Assembly: GCF_044197065.1 (NCBI RefSeq)
Contig: NZ_JBIQOI010000007.1
Span: 1-64,000 of the forward strand
Reading direction: 5' to 3'
Length of the DNA stretch: 64,000 bases
From: Kluyvera ascorbata_C
GTDB lineage: Bacteria; Pseudomonadota; Gammaproteobacteria; Enterobacterales; Enterobacteriaceae
This document shows, piece by piece, positions 33,656-41,735 of the stretch; position 1 is the stretch's first letter; every line of letters starts with the position of its first letter. The position numbers were made by a program, and so were the translations under genes. Below the pieces are notes generated by a model. It was not told the DNA's origin, did no database searches, and worked only from the letters and a program-made list of their open reading frames with translations.

Positions 33656-33922
33656 TTATAAGTTGTTTTTAAGCCATTGAGAGATATTGTCAGAAAGCCC
33701 ATACCACGCACCATCTCCCCGCAAACCAGTAACGAGTAAACCATCATCGTTATCCATAACGGCTTTGAGATAATCGCGAACCTGAGTTGCCGTTTGCTCG
33801 GTGACAATAATCCAGGTTGATTCCAGAGGATGACACCAGGTCCCATAAGACTTGATGCGCACAATGAGCGGGGCATAATCTTTCTGCTTTCGCAGATCGT
33901 AAGAAATTTGATAAGCTGGCAT
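33656..33922 (-). CDS. Cas2-like / SinR-family small protein
   Basis: An 88-residue protein with the ferredoxin-like pattern of Cas2 and VapD relatives: a first strand YQISYDLR with an aspartate at the place of the Cas2 catalytic Asp, a helix with YAPLIVRIKSYG, a strand STWIIVTEQ, a helix TATQVRDYLKAVM and a strand GLLVTGLRG. Such proteins are labelled SinR family in databases. No cas1 gene or CRISPR array is in the window, so this is not an adaptation module. It is the first gene of the defence operon, 55 bp before the half-HsdS, with an AGGAG site. Confidence 0.75.
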   Translation of the reverse strand: MPAYQISYDLRKQKDYAPLIVRIKSYGTWCHPLESTWIIVTEQTATQVRDYLKAVMDNDDGLLVTGLRGDGAWYGLSDNISQWLKNNL

Positions 33923-34396
33923 AGATTTGATCTCCTAATTTAGACGTTTGGGTTTGAGTCAACGCGACAGATTGCAGTCTGTCGCACCTCATCACTCAAA
34001 TCTGTAGATCGTGTACAGAGTTAAAAGTGATTTGGTGAAGCTATGATTGAGCAAAAAGATCAGAATGTAAACTAAAAAATAATGCAGTAGCGGACCTACA
34101 GAGATGCATATTCGTAAATTAGGTGCAAAAAAACAAACTTCTTACGACACAAGCGATTGATTTTAAATCAATAAAAAATAATCGAGCATGAATGAAACAT
34201 GCGCAAATATTTTTATAACTTGCGCACTTTTATGCATTTTTGTTAAATGATCTGTGTAATATCATTCAACATTGACGCAAGATTATCCCATACACGTGCA
34301 CCATCTCCCGTCTTCCCTCCAGGTAGGCCGCATATTTATACATGCCACAAATGGCTTTCCGTTTGGTGGATACCAAATCGTTCTCGTTTGCTAAAT
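33923..34396. other. Promoter region of the defence operon and 3' side of the integrase gene
   Basis: About 470 bp without a convincing gene. It contains a perfect 8-bp stem (33964-33971 with 33978-33985) 41 bp upstream of the first defence gene, which could be an operator or leader structure, and a second inverted repeat TGCGCAA/TTGCGCA (34200-34206, 34220-34226). The sequence is strongly AT-rich. The minus-strand defence promoter should lie here. Confidence 0.5.
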
Positions 34397-35656
34397 TTAC
34401 TTAGTCTTCAACTTAGCAAAGTCAAACGGACTAATTGATTTTTCTCGATTAATATCCAGATAATCAGCCCACCACTGCAACATCAGTCTCCTCTCTCCCA
34501 GATGCTCCGCCTTATGGATATAAGCCGCCCGCACAGAGCTACGCTCCTGATGGCTCATCTGCCTTTCTACCGCATCCCTCGACCACAATCCTGACTCAAT
34601 AAGTGAACTACACGCCATCGTCCTGAAACCATGCCCACAGACTTCCGTTTTGGTGTCATACCCCATCACTCGCAAAGCCTTGTTAACCGTATTCTCACTC
34701 ATCGGCTTACGGGGATCGTGATCGCCAACGAAGATCAGCTCTCGGTTCCCATTCATGCTTTTGATCTTTTCCAGAATAGCTAAGGCCTGACGCGATAAGG
34801 GAACAAGATGGGGCGTCCGCATCTTTGAACCACGCTGCGAATGTTTAACACCGTCCAGCAGTTCACGCTCACCGGGGATCGTCCACATGGCCGTTTCAAA
34901 ATCGACTTCTGACCAGCGGGCAAACCGCAGTTCACTTGAACGGATAAAGACTAACAAGGTAAGTTCGACAGCAAGTCGGGTTAATGGTCTTCCGGAATAG
35001 TGATCAATACGATGAAGTAATTCAGGTATGCGGTTAAGCTCCAGAGCAGCACGGTGCTGTCTTTTAGCCGTAGCAACTGCACCGGCAATTTCTTGCGCAG
35101 GGTTGTAGTCGATTAACCCGCTCTGCACAGCAAAGCGCATAATCGCGGTAGTTCTCTGTTGCAAACGAGCCGCAACTTCGAGACGCCCGGATGACTCCAC
35201 CGCTTTGATGGGTACAAGCAAATCCCGTGTCTTCAACTCAGCAATGTTCCGCTTACCGATAGCAGCGAAGAGATTATCTTCCAGGCTTTTCAATACACGA
35301 GCACTGTGCGATGCCGACCATTTCTGGTTGCTGTTATGCCAGTCTCTGGCAACCACTTCAAACGTTATTGCCTCTTGCTCCTGCTCTACCTTAACGGCTT
35401 TCTTGTTCTCACTGGGATCGACGCCATTAGCTAACAGCTTACGGGCTTCGTCCCGGCGTGCCCGAGCATCCGCCAACGACACTTCAGGGTATTTCCCCAG
35501 CGCCAGCATTTTCTCTTTACCACCGAAGCGATAACGTAGCCGCCAATATTTGGAGCCGTTGGGGTGAACCAGCAAAACCATGCCATCACCGTCAGTCAGT
35601 TTGTAGGCTTTTGCTTCAGGCTTTGCCGAACGAACCTTCACATCACTCAGAGCCAT
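34397..35656 (-). CDS. P4-type tyrosine integrase of the leuX island
   Basis: A 419-residue integrase. The N-terminal DUF4102 arm-binding domain reads ALSDVKVRSAKPEAKAYKLTDG; the catalytic domain has the first arginine in RSSELRFARWSEV, HGFRTMA (H-x-x-R) and the nucleophilic tyrosine in AAYIHKAEH. This is the P4/CP4 integrase family that targets tRNA 3' ends, here leuX (compare E. coli intB). The ATG at 35656 with AAGGA upstream gives the usual length. It is transcribed away from the tRNA, 200 bp from its 3' end. All catalytic residues are present, so the island may still be mobile. Confidence 0.95.
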   Translation of the reverse strand: MALSDVKVRSAKPEAKAYKLTDGDGMVLLVHPNGSKYWRLRYRFGGKEKMLALGKYPEVSLADARARRDEARKLLANGVDPSENKKAVKVEQEQEAITFEVVARDWHNSNQKWSASHSARVLKSLEDNLFAAIGKRNIAELKTRDLLVPIKAVESSGRLEVAARLQQRTTAIMRFAVQSGLIDYNPAQEIAGAVATAKRQHRAALELNRIPELLHRIDHYSGRPLTRLAVELTLLVFIRSSELRFARWSEVDFETAMWTIPGERELLDGVKHSQRGSKMRTPHLVPLSRQALAILEKIKSMNGNRELIFVGDHDPRKPMSENTVNKALRVMGYDTKTEVCGHGFRTMACSSLIESGLWSRDAVERQMSHQERSSVRAAYIHKAEHLGERRLMLQWWADYLDINREKSISPFDFAKLKTK

Positions 35657-35711
35657 GATGAGTATCCTTTCAAGGGTTCTGTGTGGGTACAAACATTATC
35701 GAACCGGGATA

Positions 35712-35731
35712 TACCCGCAGTTGTACCCGCA
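35712..35731 (+). repeat. Candidate integrase arm-type repeat, right end
   Basis: TACCCGCAGTTGTACCCGCA, 17 of 20 bases equal to 10569-10588. A third, inverted half copy (GTGGGTACAA at 35683-35692) lies at the upstream side of the integrase start. Together they resemble binding sites of the integrase arm domain or its excision factor. Confidence 0.55.
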
Positions 35732-35804
35732 TCAGTAAGTTGATGTAGATTGAATCAGGTTGACTTAGGTTGAGTGAAAAAGCGAGGAAAGCCTTGCAGA
35801 TACT

Positions 35805-35877
35805 GGATTTCAGGCACAAAAAAAGACGTCCGTTGACGTCTATTGATGTTCCGATGGTGCCGAAGGCCGGACTCGAA
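35805..35877 (-). repeat. Right attachment site of the island, in leuX
   Basis: This segment comprises the last 23 bases of leuX, its terminator and ~12 further bases, and is repeated at 10441-10513. The tRNA remains complete here, as expected for the integrase-proximal end. Confidence 0.9.
35817..35841 (-). terminator. Rho-independent terminator of leuX
   Basis: On the minus strand AGACGTC, loop AACG, GACGTCT, then seven T. The stem is duplicated in the left attachment site with one G-U pair. Confidence 0.88.
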
Positions 35878-35939
35878 CCGGCACGTATTTCTACGGTTGA
35901 TTTTGAATCAACTGCGTCTACCGATTTCGCCACTCCGGC
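35855..35939 (-). tRNA. leuX: tRNA-Leu (CAA)
   Basis: An 85-nt class II tRNA with encoded CCA end. The acceptor stem GCCGGAG pairs with CUUCGGC (one G-U), the anticodon loop is ATTCAAAAT with anticodon CAA, the extra arm and the GGTTCGAGTCC T-arm are intact. It is the E. coli leuX tRNA except for a few bases and reads UUG codons. It is the integration target of the island and is followed by its own terminator. Confidence 0.98.
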
Positions 35940-35968
35940 ACTGGAAAGGTATGCGGAAAACGTTGAGG

Positions 35969-35997
35969 ATTATACCTGTAGCGCGCCACCATGCAAG
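35969..35997 (-). promoter_or_regulatory. leuX promoter
   Basis: A perfect -10 TATAAT (35969-35974 on the minus strand) 30 bp upstream of the tRNA 5' end; the -35 is weak (TTGCAT or CTTGCA at about 35991-35997). Confidence 0.65.
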
Positions 35998-36154
35998 CAC
36001 CAGCGCAAGCATAACTCGCTAAGTGTCGAAAAAATCAGCACAACTCTAATCTTGGTCACGTTTTCGCAGGCAACCCATAATCCCCCCTTCCGCCAAGCGC
36101 CCCGCCCCCACATGCTCTACACTCTCAGTTCAACACCACACTGAGAGATACACG

Positions 36155-37174
36155 ATGTCCATAATAAAAAGCTACGCCGCGAAAAATGCCGGGGCAGAAC
36201 TGGAAGTCTGGGAATACGATGCCGGAGAGCTGCTGCCGGAAGACGTTGAGGTGAAAGTGGATTACTGCGGGATCTGCCACTCGGACCTGTCGATGATCGA
36301 CAACGAATGGGGGTTCTCTCAATATCCGCTGGTTGCTGGCCACGAGGTGATTGGTCACGTGGTGGCGCTGGGCAGCGCGGCGCAGAGTAAGGGGCTGAAG
36401 ATTGGTCAGCGCGTGGGCATTGGCTGGACGGCGCGAAGCTGCGGCCACTGCGATGCCTGTATCGATGGCAACCAGATTAACTGTACCGAAGGCTCGGTGC
36501 CGACCATCCTCAACCACGGCGGCTTTGCCGATAAGCTGCGCGCCGACTGGCAATGGGTTATTCCACTGCCGGACAACATTGATATCGAAACCGCAGGCCC
36601 GATGCTGTGCGGCGGGATCACCGTCTTTAAACCGCTGCTGATGCATCACGTTACCGCCACCAGCCGCGTAGGGGTGATTGGGATTGGTGGTCTGGGGCAT
36701 ATCGCTATTAAACTGCTGCGCGCGATGGGTGCTGAAGTTACAGCATTCAGCTCCAATCCGTCGAAAGAGCAGGAAGTGCGGGCGATGGGTGCGGACCACG
36801 TGGTTAACAGCCGTTCGCCGGAAGCGCTCAAAGCGCTGGCGGGTCAGTTTGACCTGATCATCAACACCGTCAACGTCGACCTGAACTGGCAGCCGTACTT
36901 CGAAGCGCTGGCCTCAGGGGGGAACTTCCACACCGTCGGCGCGGTGCTGACGCCGCTGCCGGTACCGGCGTTTACCCTGATTGGCGGCGACCGCAGCGTC
37001 TCTGGTTCGGCGACGGGTAACCCGTTTGAACTGCGCAAGCTGATGAAGTTTGCCGGTCGTAGCAAAGTCGCGCCAATTACTGAGCTGTTCCCGATGTCAA
37101 AAATCAACGATGCCATCCAGCATGTGCGTGACGGTAAAGCCCGTTACCGCGTGGTGCTGAAGGCTGATTTCTGA
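36155..37174 (+). CDS. ahr: NADPH-dependent aldehyde reductase Ahr (zinc alcohol dehydrogenase family)
   Basis: A 339-residue medium-chain dehydrogenase. Catalytic zinc ligands are in CGICHSD and GHE (Cys-His-Glu/Cys), the structural zinc site is CGHCDACIDGNQINC, and the Rossmann motif is GIGGLGHIA. Closely resembles E. coli Ahr (YjgB), which reduces a broad set of aldehydes with NADPH. In E. coli it is also the neighbour of leuX, so it marks the conserved right flank of the island. A bidirectional terminator separates it from the convergent kinase gene. Confidence 0.95.
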   Translation: MSIIKSYAAKNAGAELEVWEYDAGELLPEDVEVKVDYCGICHSDLSMIDNEWGFSQYPLVAGHEVIGHVVALGSAAQSKGLKIGQRVGIGWTARSCGHCDACIDGNQINCTEGSVPTILNHGGFADKLRADWQWVIPLPDNIDIETAGPMLCGGITVFKPLLMHHVTATSRVGVIGIGGLGHIAIKLLRAMGAEVTAFSSNPSKEQEVRAMGADHVVNSRSPEALKALAGQFDLIINTVNVDLNWQPYFEALASGGNFHTVGAVLTPLPVPAFTLIGGDRSVSGSATGNPFELRKLMKFAGRSKVAPITELFPMSKINDAIQHVRDGKARYRVVLKADF

Positions 37175-37181
37175 TGTTTAT

Positions 37182-37210
37182 CCGGCGGCGTTCTGCCGCC
37201 GGTTCTTCTC
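37182..37210. terminator. Terminator between ahr and the dihydroxyacetone kinase gene
   Basis: CCGGCGGC (37182-37189) and GCCGCCGG (37195-37202) with a five-base loop, followed by TTCTTCTC on the plus strand. It lies between convergent genes. Confidence 0.75.
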
Positions 37211-37217
37211 TTAGTCG

Positions 37218-38855
37218 TTAAGCTTTTGCAAAAGCCGCGAAGACTTCCGCTACGGCCACGGCACCTGGGTCCGGCACGCCGTTCAGGTTATCGCTGTTCA
37301 CGTATGACGCGCGCCCCGCTTTCGCTTTTTGCATCGTCGCCGTGCTTTCGGCACCCTGCTGTGCTGCCGCAATCGCCTCTGCCAGCCCCTTATCACGCAG
37401 CGCTTCCAGCGCCGGTTGCAGGGCATCGATTAACGTACGGTCGCCGGGTGCGGCACCACCGTAGAACTTCATCTGCTTTAGCCCAGCCAGTAGCGCATTG
37501 GCTAGCGGTTCGCCCTGCGCCAGCGCCTGCCCGGCGGCGGTGAAGAACAGCGACATCAGCACGCCGCTGGAGCCGCCCATCACCGTTGCCAGACGTTCGC
37601 CAATCAGCTGTAGAAGCTGCGCCGGGTTGTTCAGCGGCAGCGCGTTCTGCTTGAGCAGCGTGGCGATATCCTGCGCCCCCAGCGCAAAGGTCGAGCCGGT
37701 ATCGCCGTCGCCTACTTTGGCATCCAGCGCGTTCAGGCGGCTCTCTAAACCCAACAGCGTCTGAGTAGCTTGTGCCACCAGCGCATGCACCTGCGGATTC
37801 TCTGACGGTTGTACCTCCAGCGCGTCGTGTACTTTGGCATGCGCCAGGGTTCTCAGCGGCGCAAAGGCCACGGCTTTTACCCATCCGCTGGTCTCAACGT
37901 CGGCCAGCAGCGCCTCTTCAATGGCCTGATTCATAACGATCAGCGAGAGCGAGAAGCCCTTCATATCGAGCGAGCTGACCAGCGTCGCCGGGCCAATCAG
38001 ATAGGCTATCTGCTCACGCAGCGCGGAGTGCGCAAGCTCTTTGGCGAGCAGCGCCATCTCAAGCTCCGACACGCCGCCCAGGTTGTTGATTAACACCGCC
38101 ACGCGGTTATCACCCACAGAGGCTTTCAGGGTCTCAACCAGCGTGCCGATCAGCTGTTGGCTGTTATGGCTGCTGACCGTCGAAGCGCCGGGCTCACCGT
38201 GGATACCAAGCCCCAGTTCCACCTGACCGGGCTTGATGCGATCTTCGGTCTCACCGCCGGGTAAATTGCAGGTTTCCATCGCCAGCCCCAGGCTGAACAC
38301 GCCGCGGCTGGCCTGTTGGGCTATCTCGTGTACTTCGCTGAGCGATTTCCCCTGTTCCGCAGCAAAGCCCGCCACTTTATGCACCAGCGCCGTGCCCGCA
38401 ATGCCGCGCGGCTGTTTGTTATCCGGCAGCGCAACGTCGTCGGCGACAATCACCATCTCGACCTTCAGGCCGTAGCGTTTGGCCTTTTCGGCGGCGAGGC
38501 CAAAGTTGAGGCGGTCGCCGGTGTAGTTTTTGACGATCAGCAGGCAGCCGCGATCGCCCGTAACCGCTACAATGGCGTTCAGCACCGCATCAACGCTCGG
38601 TGAGGCAAAGAGATCGCCACATACAGCAGCGGTGAGCATGCCCCTGCCGACAAAACCTGCGTGCGCCGGTTCATGGCCGGAGCCGCCGCCGGAGATTATC
38701 GCCACCCGGCTTTTATCCCAGTCGCTGCGGGCGACGATACGAATCGCCGGGTCGATATCCAATCGCACCAGGTTCGCGTGAGGTGCGGACAACACTAAGC
38801 CTTCAAGCGCATCATCCACAAGATGTTTGCGCTCGTTAAAGAAGAATCTGGACAT
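37218..38855 (-). CDS. ATP-dependent dihydroxyacetone kinase (DhaK + DhaL fused)
   Basis: A 545-residue one-piece kinase. The N-terminal DAK1 domain has GGGSGHEPAH, the CGDLFASP segment and the substrate-binding histidine in LGIHGEPGAS; the C-terminal DAK2 domain has the Mg-ATP loop DAKVGDGDTG, MGGSSGVLMSLFF and GDRTLIDALQPAL. It matches the Citrobacter freundii DhaK type that uses ATP, unlike the PTS-dependent three-subunit enzyme of E. coli. It phosphorylates dihydroxyacetone, glyceraldehyde or a related short keto compound. It is a single gene between ahr and yjgR, where E. coli K-12 has the idn genes. The ATG at 38855 fits the family start MSRFFFN. Confidence 0.93.
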   Translation of the reverse strand: MSRFFFNERKHLVDDALEGLVLSAPHANLVRLDIDPAIRIVARSDWDKSRVAIISGGGSGHEPAHAGFVGRGMLTAAVCGDLFASPSVDAVLNAIVAVTGDRGCLLIVKNYTGDRLNFGLAAEKAKRYGLKVEMVIVADDVALPDNKQPRGIAGTALVHKVAGFAAEQGKSLSEVHEIAQQASRGVFSLGLAMETCNLPGGETEDRIKPGQVELGLGIHGEPGASTVSSHNSQQLIGTLVETLKASVGDNRVAVLINNLGGVSELEMALLAKELAHSALREQIAYLIGPATLVSSLDMKGFSLSLIVMNQAIEEALLADVETSGWVKAVAFAPLRTLAHAKVHDALEVQPSENPQVHALVAQATQTLLGLESRLNALDAKVGDGDTGSTFALGAQDIATLLKQNALPLNNPAQLLQLIGERLATVMGGSSGVLMSLFFTAAGQALAQGEPLANALLAGLKQMKFYGGAAPGDRTLIDALQPALEALRDKGLAEAIAAAQQGAESTATMQKAKAGRASYVNSDNLNGVPDPGAVAVAEVFAAFAKA

Positions 38856-38989
38856 AACATTCCAAAAAAAAGAAAACCGTATGCAAAGCATAGTCCGCAC
38901 TGGATAAAGCGCCGCAAAACAGACAATTTACCGCCGCGAGATGTCGTTGTTTTGCCTATACTCGACGCAGAATAAATGGAGGATTACCC

Positions 38990-40489
38990 ATGAGCGCACC
39001 TTTGCTTATCGCACGCACCCAGGACAAGCAGCTTGAACTGCTGCCCAATATGGCCAACCGTCACGGGCTGATTACCGGCGCCACCGGTACCGGGAAAACC
39101 GTCACCCTGCAAAAGATGGCCGAATCGTTCTCGGAGATTGGCGTGCCGGTCTTTATGGCGGATGTGAAAGGCGACCTGACCGGCGTAGCGGAGGAAGGCC
39201 AGGCCTCTGAGAAGCTGATGACGCGCCTGAACAATATCGGAGTGACCGACTGGGAGCCGCATGCTAACCCGGTAGTGGTGTGGGATATCTTCGGCGAGAA
39301 AGGCCACCCGGTTCGCGCCACGGTCTCAGACCTCGGCCCGCTGCTGCTGGCTCGCCTGCTGAACCTCAACGAGGTGCAGTCCGGGGTGCTGAATATTATC
39401 TTCCGCATCGCCGACGATCAGGGTCTGCTGTTACTGGATTTCAAAGACCTGCGGGCCATCACCCAGTACATCGGTGATAACGCCAAATCGTTCCAGAATC
39501 AGTACGGCAATATCAGCACCGCTTCTGTCGGCGCCATCCAGCGCGGGCTGCTGACGCTGGAACAACAAGGTGCCGAGCACTTCTTCGGTGAGCCGATGCT
39601 CGACATCAAAGACTGGATGCGTACCGACAGCAACGGTAAAGGCGTCATTAATATCCTCAGCGCAGAGAAGCTCTACCAGATGCCGAAGCTCTACGCTGCC
39701 AGCCTGCTGTGGATGCTCTCAGAGCTGTACGAGCAGTTGCCGGAAGCGGGCGACCTCGAAAAACCGAAGCTGGTCTTCTTCTTCGATGAAGCGCACCTGC
39801 TGTTTAGCGATGCGCCGCAGGTGCTGCTGGATAAAATCGAGCAGGTGATCCGTCTGATTCGCTCTAAGGGCGTGGGCGTCTACTTTGTGTCACAGAACCC
39901 GTCGGATATTCCCGATGCGGTGCTGGGCCAGCTAGGTAACCGCGTGCAGCACGCGCTACGCGCTTTTACACCGAAAGATCAGAAAGCGGTGAAGACGGCG
40001 GCGCAAACCATGCGCGCTAACCCGGCGTTTAATACCGAGCAGGCGATTCAGGAACTGGGCACCGGCGAGGCGCTTATCTCGTTCCTTGATGCCAAAGGCA
40101 GCCCGTCCATTGTTGAACGGGCGACGGTTATCGCGCCGTGTTCTCGTATGGGGCCAGTAACTGACGACGAGCGCAACGGCCTTATTAATAACTCGCCACT
40201 GTACGGTAAATACGAAGATGAGATTGACCGCGAGTCGGCGTTCGAGATGCTGCAAAAAGGGGTGCAGAACAGTGCCGGTCAGGCAGATGCCCCGCCCGCG
40301 AAAGGCCAGCAGGGCGCTGATGACGGCATCCTTGGCGGGCTGAAAGATATTATCTTCGGCACCACCGGGCCGCGCGGCGGCAAGCACGATGGTCTGGTGC
40401 AAACGGCGGCGAAAAGCGCCGTGCGTCAGGTGACAAACCAGATTGTGCGTGGGATGTTGGGTAGCCTGCTGGGTGGGCGGAAGCGTTAG
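38990..40489 (+). CDS. yjgR: YjgR, HerA-like P-loop ATPase (DUF853)
   Basis: A 499-residue protein nearly identical in plan to E. coli YjgR. Walker A is GATGTGKTVT near residue 30, Walker B is LVFFFDEAHLLF near residue 260, and the VYFVSQNPSDIPDAVLGQL segment contains the sensor residues of the HerA/FtsK group. The C-terminal part is low-complexity and ends in a Gly/Arg tail. The function is not established; relatives are helicase-like translocases. Its start is divergent from the kinase gene, 134 bp away. Confidence 0.93.
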   Translation: MSAPLLIARTQDKQLELLPNMANRHGLITGATGTGKTVTLQKMAESFSEIGVPVFMADVKGDLTGVAEEGQASEKLMTRLNNIGVTDWEPHANPVVVWDIFGEKGHPVRATVSDLGPLLLARLLNLNEVQSGVLNIIFRIADDQGLLLLDFKDLRAITQYIGDNAKSFQNQYGNISTASVGAIQRGLLTLEQQGAEHFFGEPMLDIKDWMRTDSNGKGVINILSAEKLYQMPKLYAASLLWMLSELYEQLPEAGDLEKPKLVFFFDEAHLLFSDAPQVLLDKIEQVIRLIRSKGVGVYFVSQNPSDIPDAVLGQLGNRVQHALRAFTPKDQKAVKTAAQTMRANPAFNTEQAIQELGTGEALISFLDAKGSPSIVERATVIAPCSRMGPVTDDERNGLINNSPLYGKYEDEIDRESAFEMLQKGVQNSAGQADAPPAKGQQGADDGILGGLKDIIFGTTGPRGGKHDGLVQTAAKSAVRQVTNQIVRGMLGSLLGGRKR

Positions 40490-40505
40490 TTCGTCATCGC
40501 CGGTT

Positions 40506-40645
40506 TGCCGGATGGCGGCTTCGCCTTATCCGGCCTACACCAATCGGTAGCCCGGGCGAGCGTCAGCGACCCCGGGGATAACACCGATGTTCCAAGAAAT
40601 TTCGGGCATAAAAAACCCGGCGTCGCTATCGCTCGGCCGGGCTAC
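40506..40645. repeat. REP/BIME cluster, including the lptG terminator
   Basis: One REP unit (40506-40537, GCCGGATGGCGGC type) is followed by two inverted elements containing GTAGCCCGGGCGAGCG (40547) and CGCTCGGCCGGGCTAC (to 40645). On the minus strand the last one forms CCCGGC...GCCGGG followed by six T (40610-40641), which serves as the lptG terminator. Confidence 0.8.
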
Positions 40646-40652
40646 AAGTGGG

Positions 40653-41735
40653 TTAGGCTTTTCGCATCATTAGCCAGAGGCTTATCAGGAAGAAGCTGGC
40701 GCTTGGCAGCAACGCCCCGATAATCGGCGGGATACCGTATACCAGCGTCAGTGGACCGAAGATCTGGTCGAGGACGTAGAACACAAAGCCGAAGCTAATC
40801 CCCGTCACCACACGCACACCCATCGGCACGCTACGCAGCGGGCCAAAGATAAACGACAGCGCCATCAGCATCATCACCGCCACGGACAGCGGCTGGAAGA
40901 TTTTGCTCCACATGTTGAGCTGGTAGCGGCCTGGGTCCTGGCCGCTGGCCTTCAGATACTTCACATACTTATACAGACCGCTGATAGACAGCGCATCCGG
41001 GTCCAGTGCCACCACGCCAAGCTTATCTGGCGTCAGCGTGGTTTTCCAGGTCCCGCTCACGGTCTGCGAACCGGTCACCTGTTTCGGGTCAGTAAGGTTA
41101 GATTCATCAACCTGTGACAGACGCCATTCCTTCAGTTCCGGATCAAACTTCGCGCTGGCGGCATAGCGCACAGACTGCAAACGACGTTCGTTATTGAAGG
41201 CGTAAATACTCACGCCGCCGAGTTCATCGGTGCCCTTCAGACGTTCGATATAGACAAAGCTGTGGCCATCTTTCGCCCACATGCCCTGCTGTGTAGAAAG
41301 CAAAGAACCGCCGTACATCTGCTGAGCACGGTAGTTACGCGCCATCTGCTCACCCTGCGGTGCGACCCACTCGCCCATCGCCATGGTCAACAGCACCAGC
41401 GGGATAGCGGTTTTCATCACCGACAGCGCCACCTGCAGACGGGTAAAGCCGGAAGCCTGCATCACCACCAGCTCGCTACGCTGAGCCAGCATCCCCAGGC
41501 CCAGCAGTGCGCCAAGCAGCGCCGCCATCGGGAAGAAGATCTGCACGTCTTTCGGTACGCTAAGCAGGGTATAAATGCCCGCGCCTAATGCGTCATAGCT
41601 CCCCTGCCCGGCTTTCTTCAACTGGTCAACGAACTTGATAATGCCGGACAGCGACACCAGCATGAACAGCGTCATCATGATGGTGGTGAAAATGGTTTTG
41701 CCGATATAGCGGTCAAGTACACCAAATGGCTGCAT
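40653..41735 (-). CDS. lptG: LPS export ABC transporter permease LptG
   Basis: A 360-residue inner-membrane protein with the YjgP/YjgQ family plan: three N-terminal helices, a periplasmic beta-jellyroll domain (about residues 130-265) and three C-terminal helices. The start MQPFGVLDRYIGKTIFTTI and the cytoplasmic coupling region (MLAQRSELVVMQASGFTRLQ) match E. coli LptG. With LptF and LptB it lifts lipopolysaccharide from the inner membrane onto the LptC-A-D bridge. Its ATG overlaps the LptF stop codon by one base (TAATG). Confidence 0.96.
   Translation of the reverse strand: MQPFGVLDRYIGKTIFTTIMMTLFMLVSLSGIIKFVDQLKKAGQGSYDALGAGIYTLLSVPKDVQIFFPMAALLGALLGLGMLAQRSELVVMQASGFTRLQVALSVMKTAIPLVLLTMAMGEWVAPQGEQMARNYRAQQMYGGSLLSTQQGMWAKDGHSFVYIERLKGTDELGGVSIYAFNNERRLQSVRYAASAKFDPELKEWRLSQVDESNLTDPKQVTGSQTVSGTWKTTLTPDKLGVVALDPDALSISGLYKYVKYLKASGQDPGRYQLNMWSKIFQPLSVAVMMLMALSFIFGPLRSVPMGVRVVTGISFGFVFYVLDQIFGPLTLVYGIPPIIGALLPSASFFLISLWLMMRKA

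Noticed and set aside
33656..33922. Possible CRISPR locus because of the Cas2-like gene
   Set aside because: No cas1, effector genes or spaced repeats are present anywhere in the window.
34247..34438. 63-codon plus-strand frame between the Cas2-like and integrase genes
   Set aside because: Overlaps the integrase 3' end on the other strand, lacks a ribosome site and homology.
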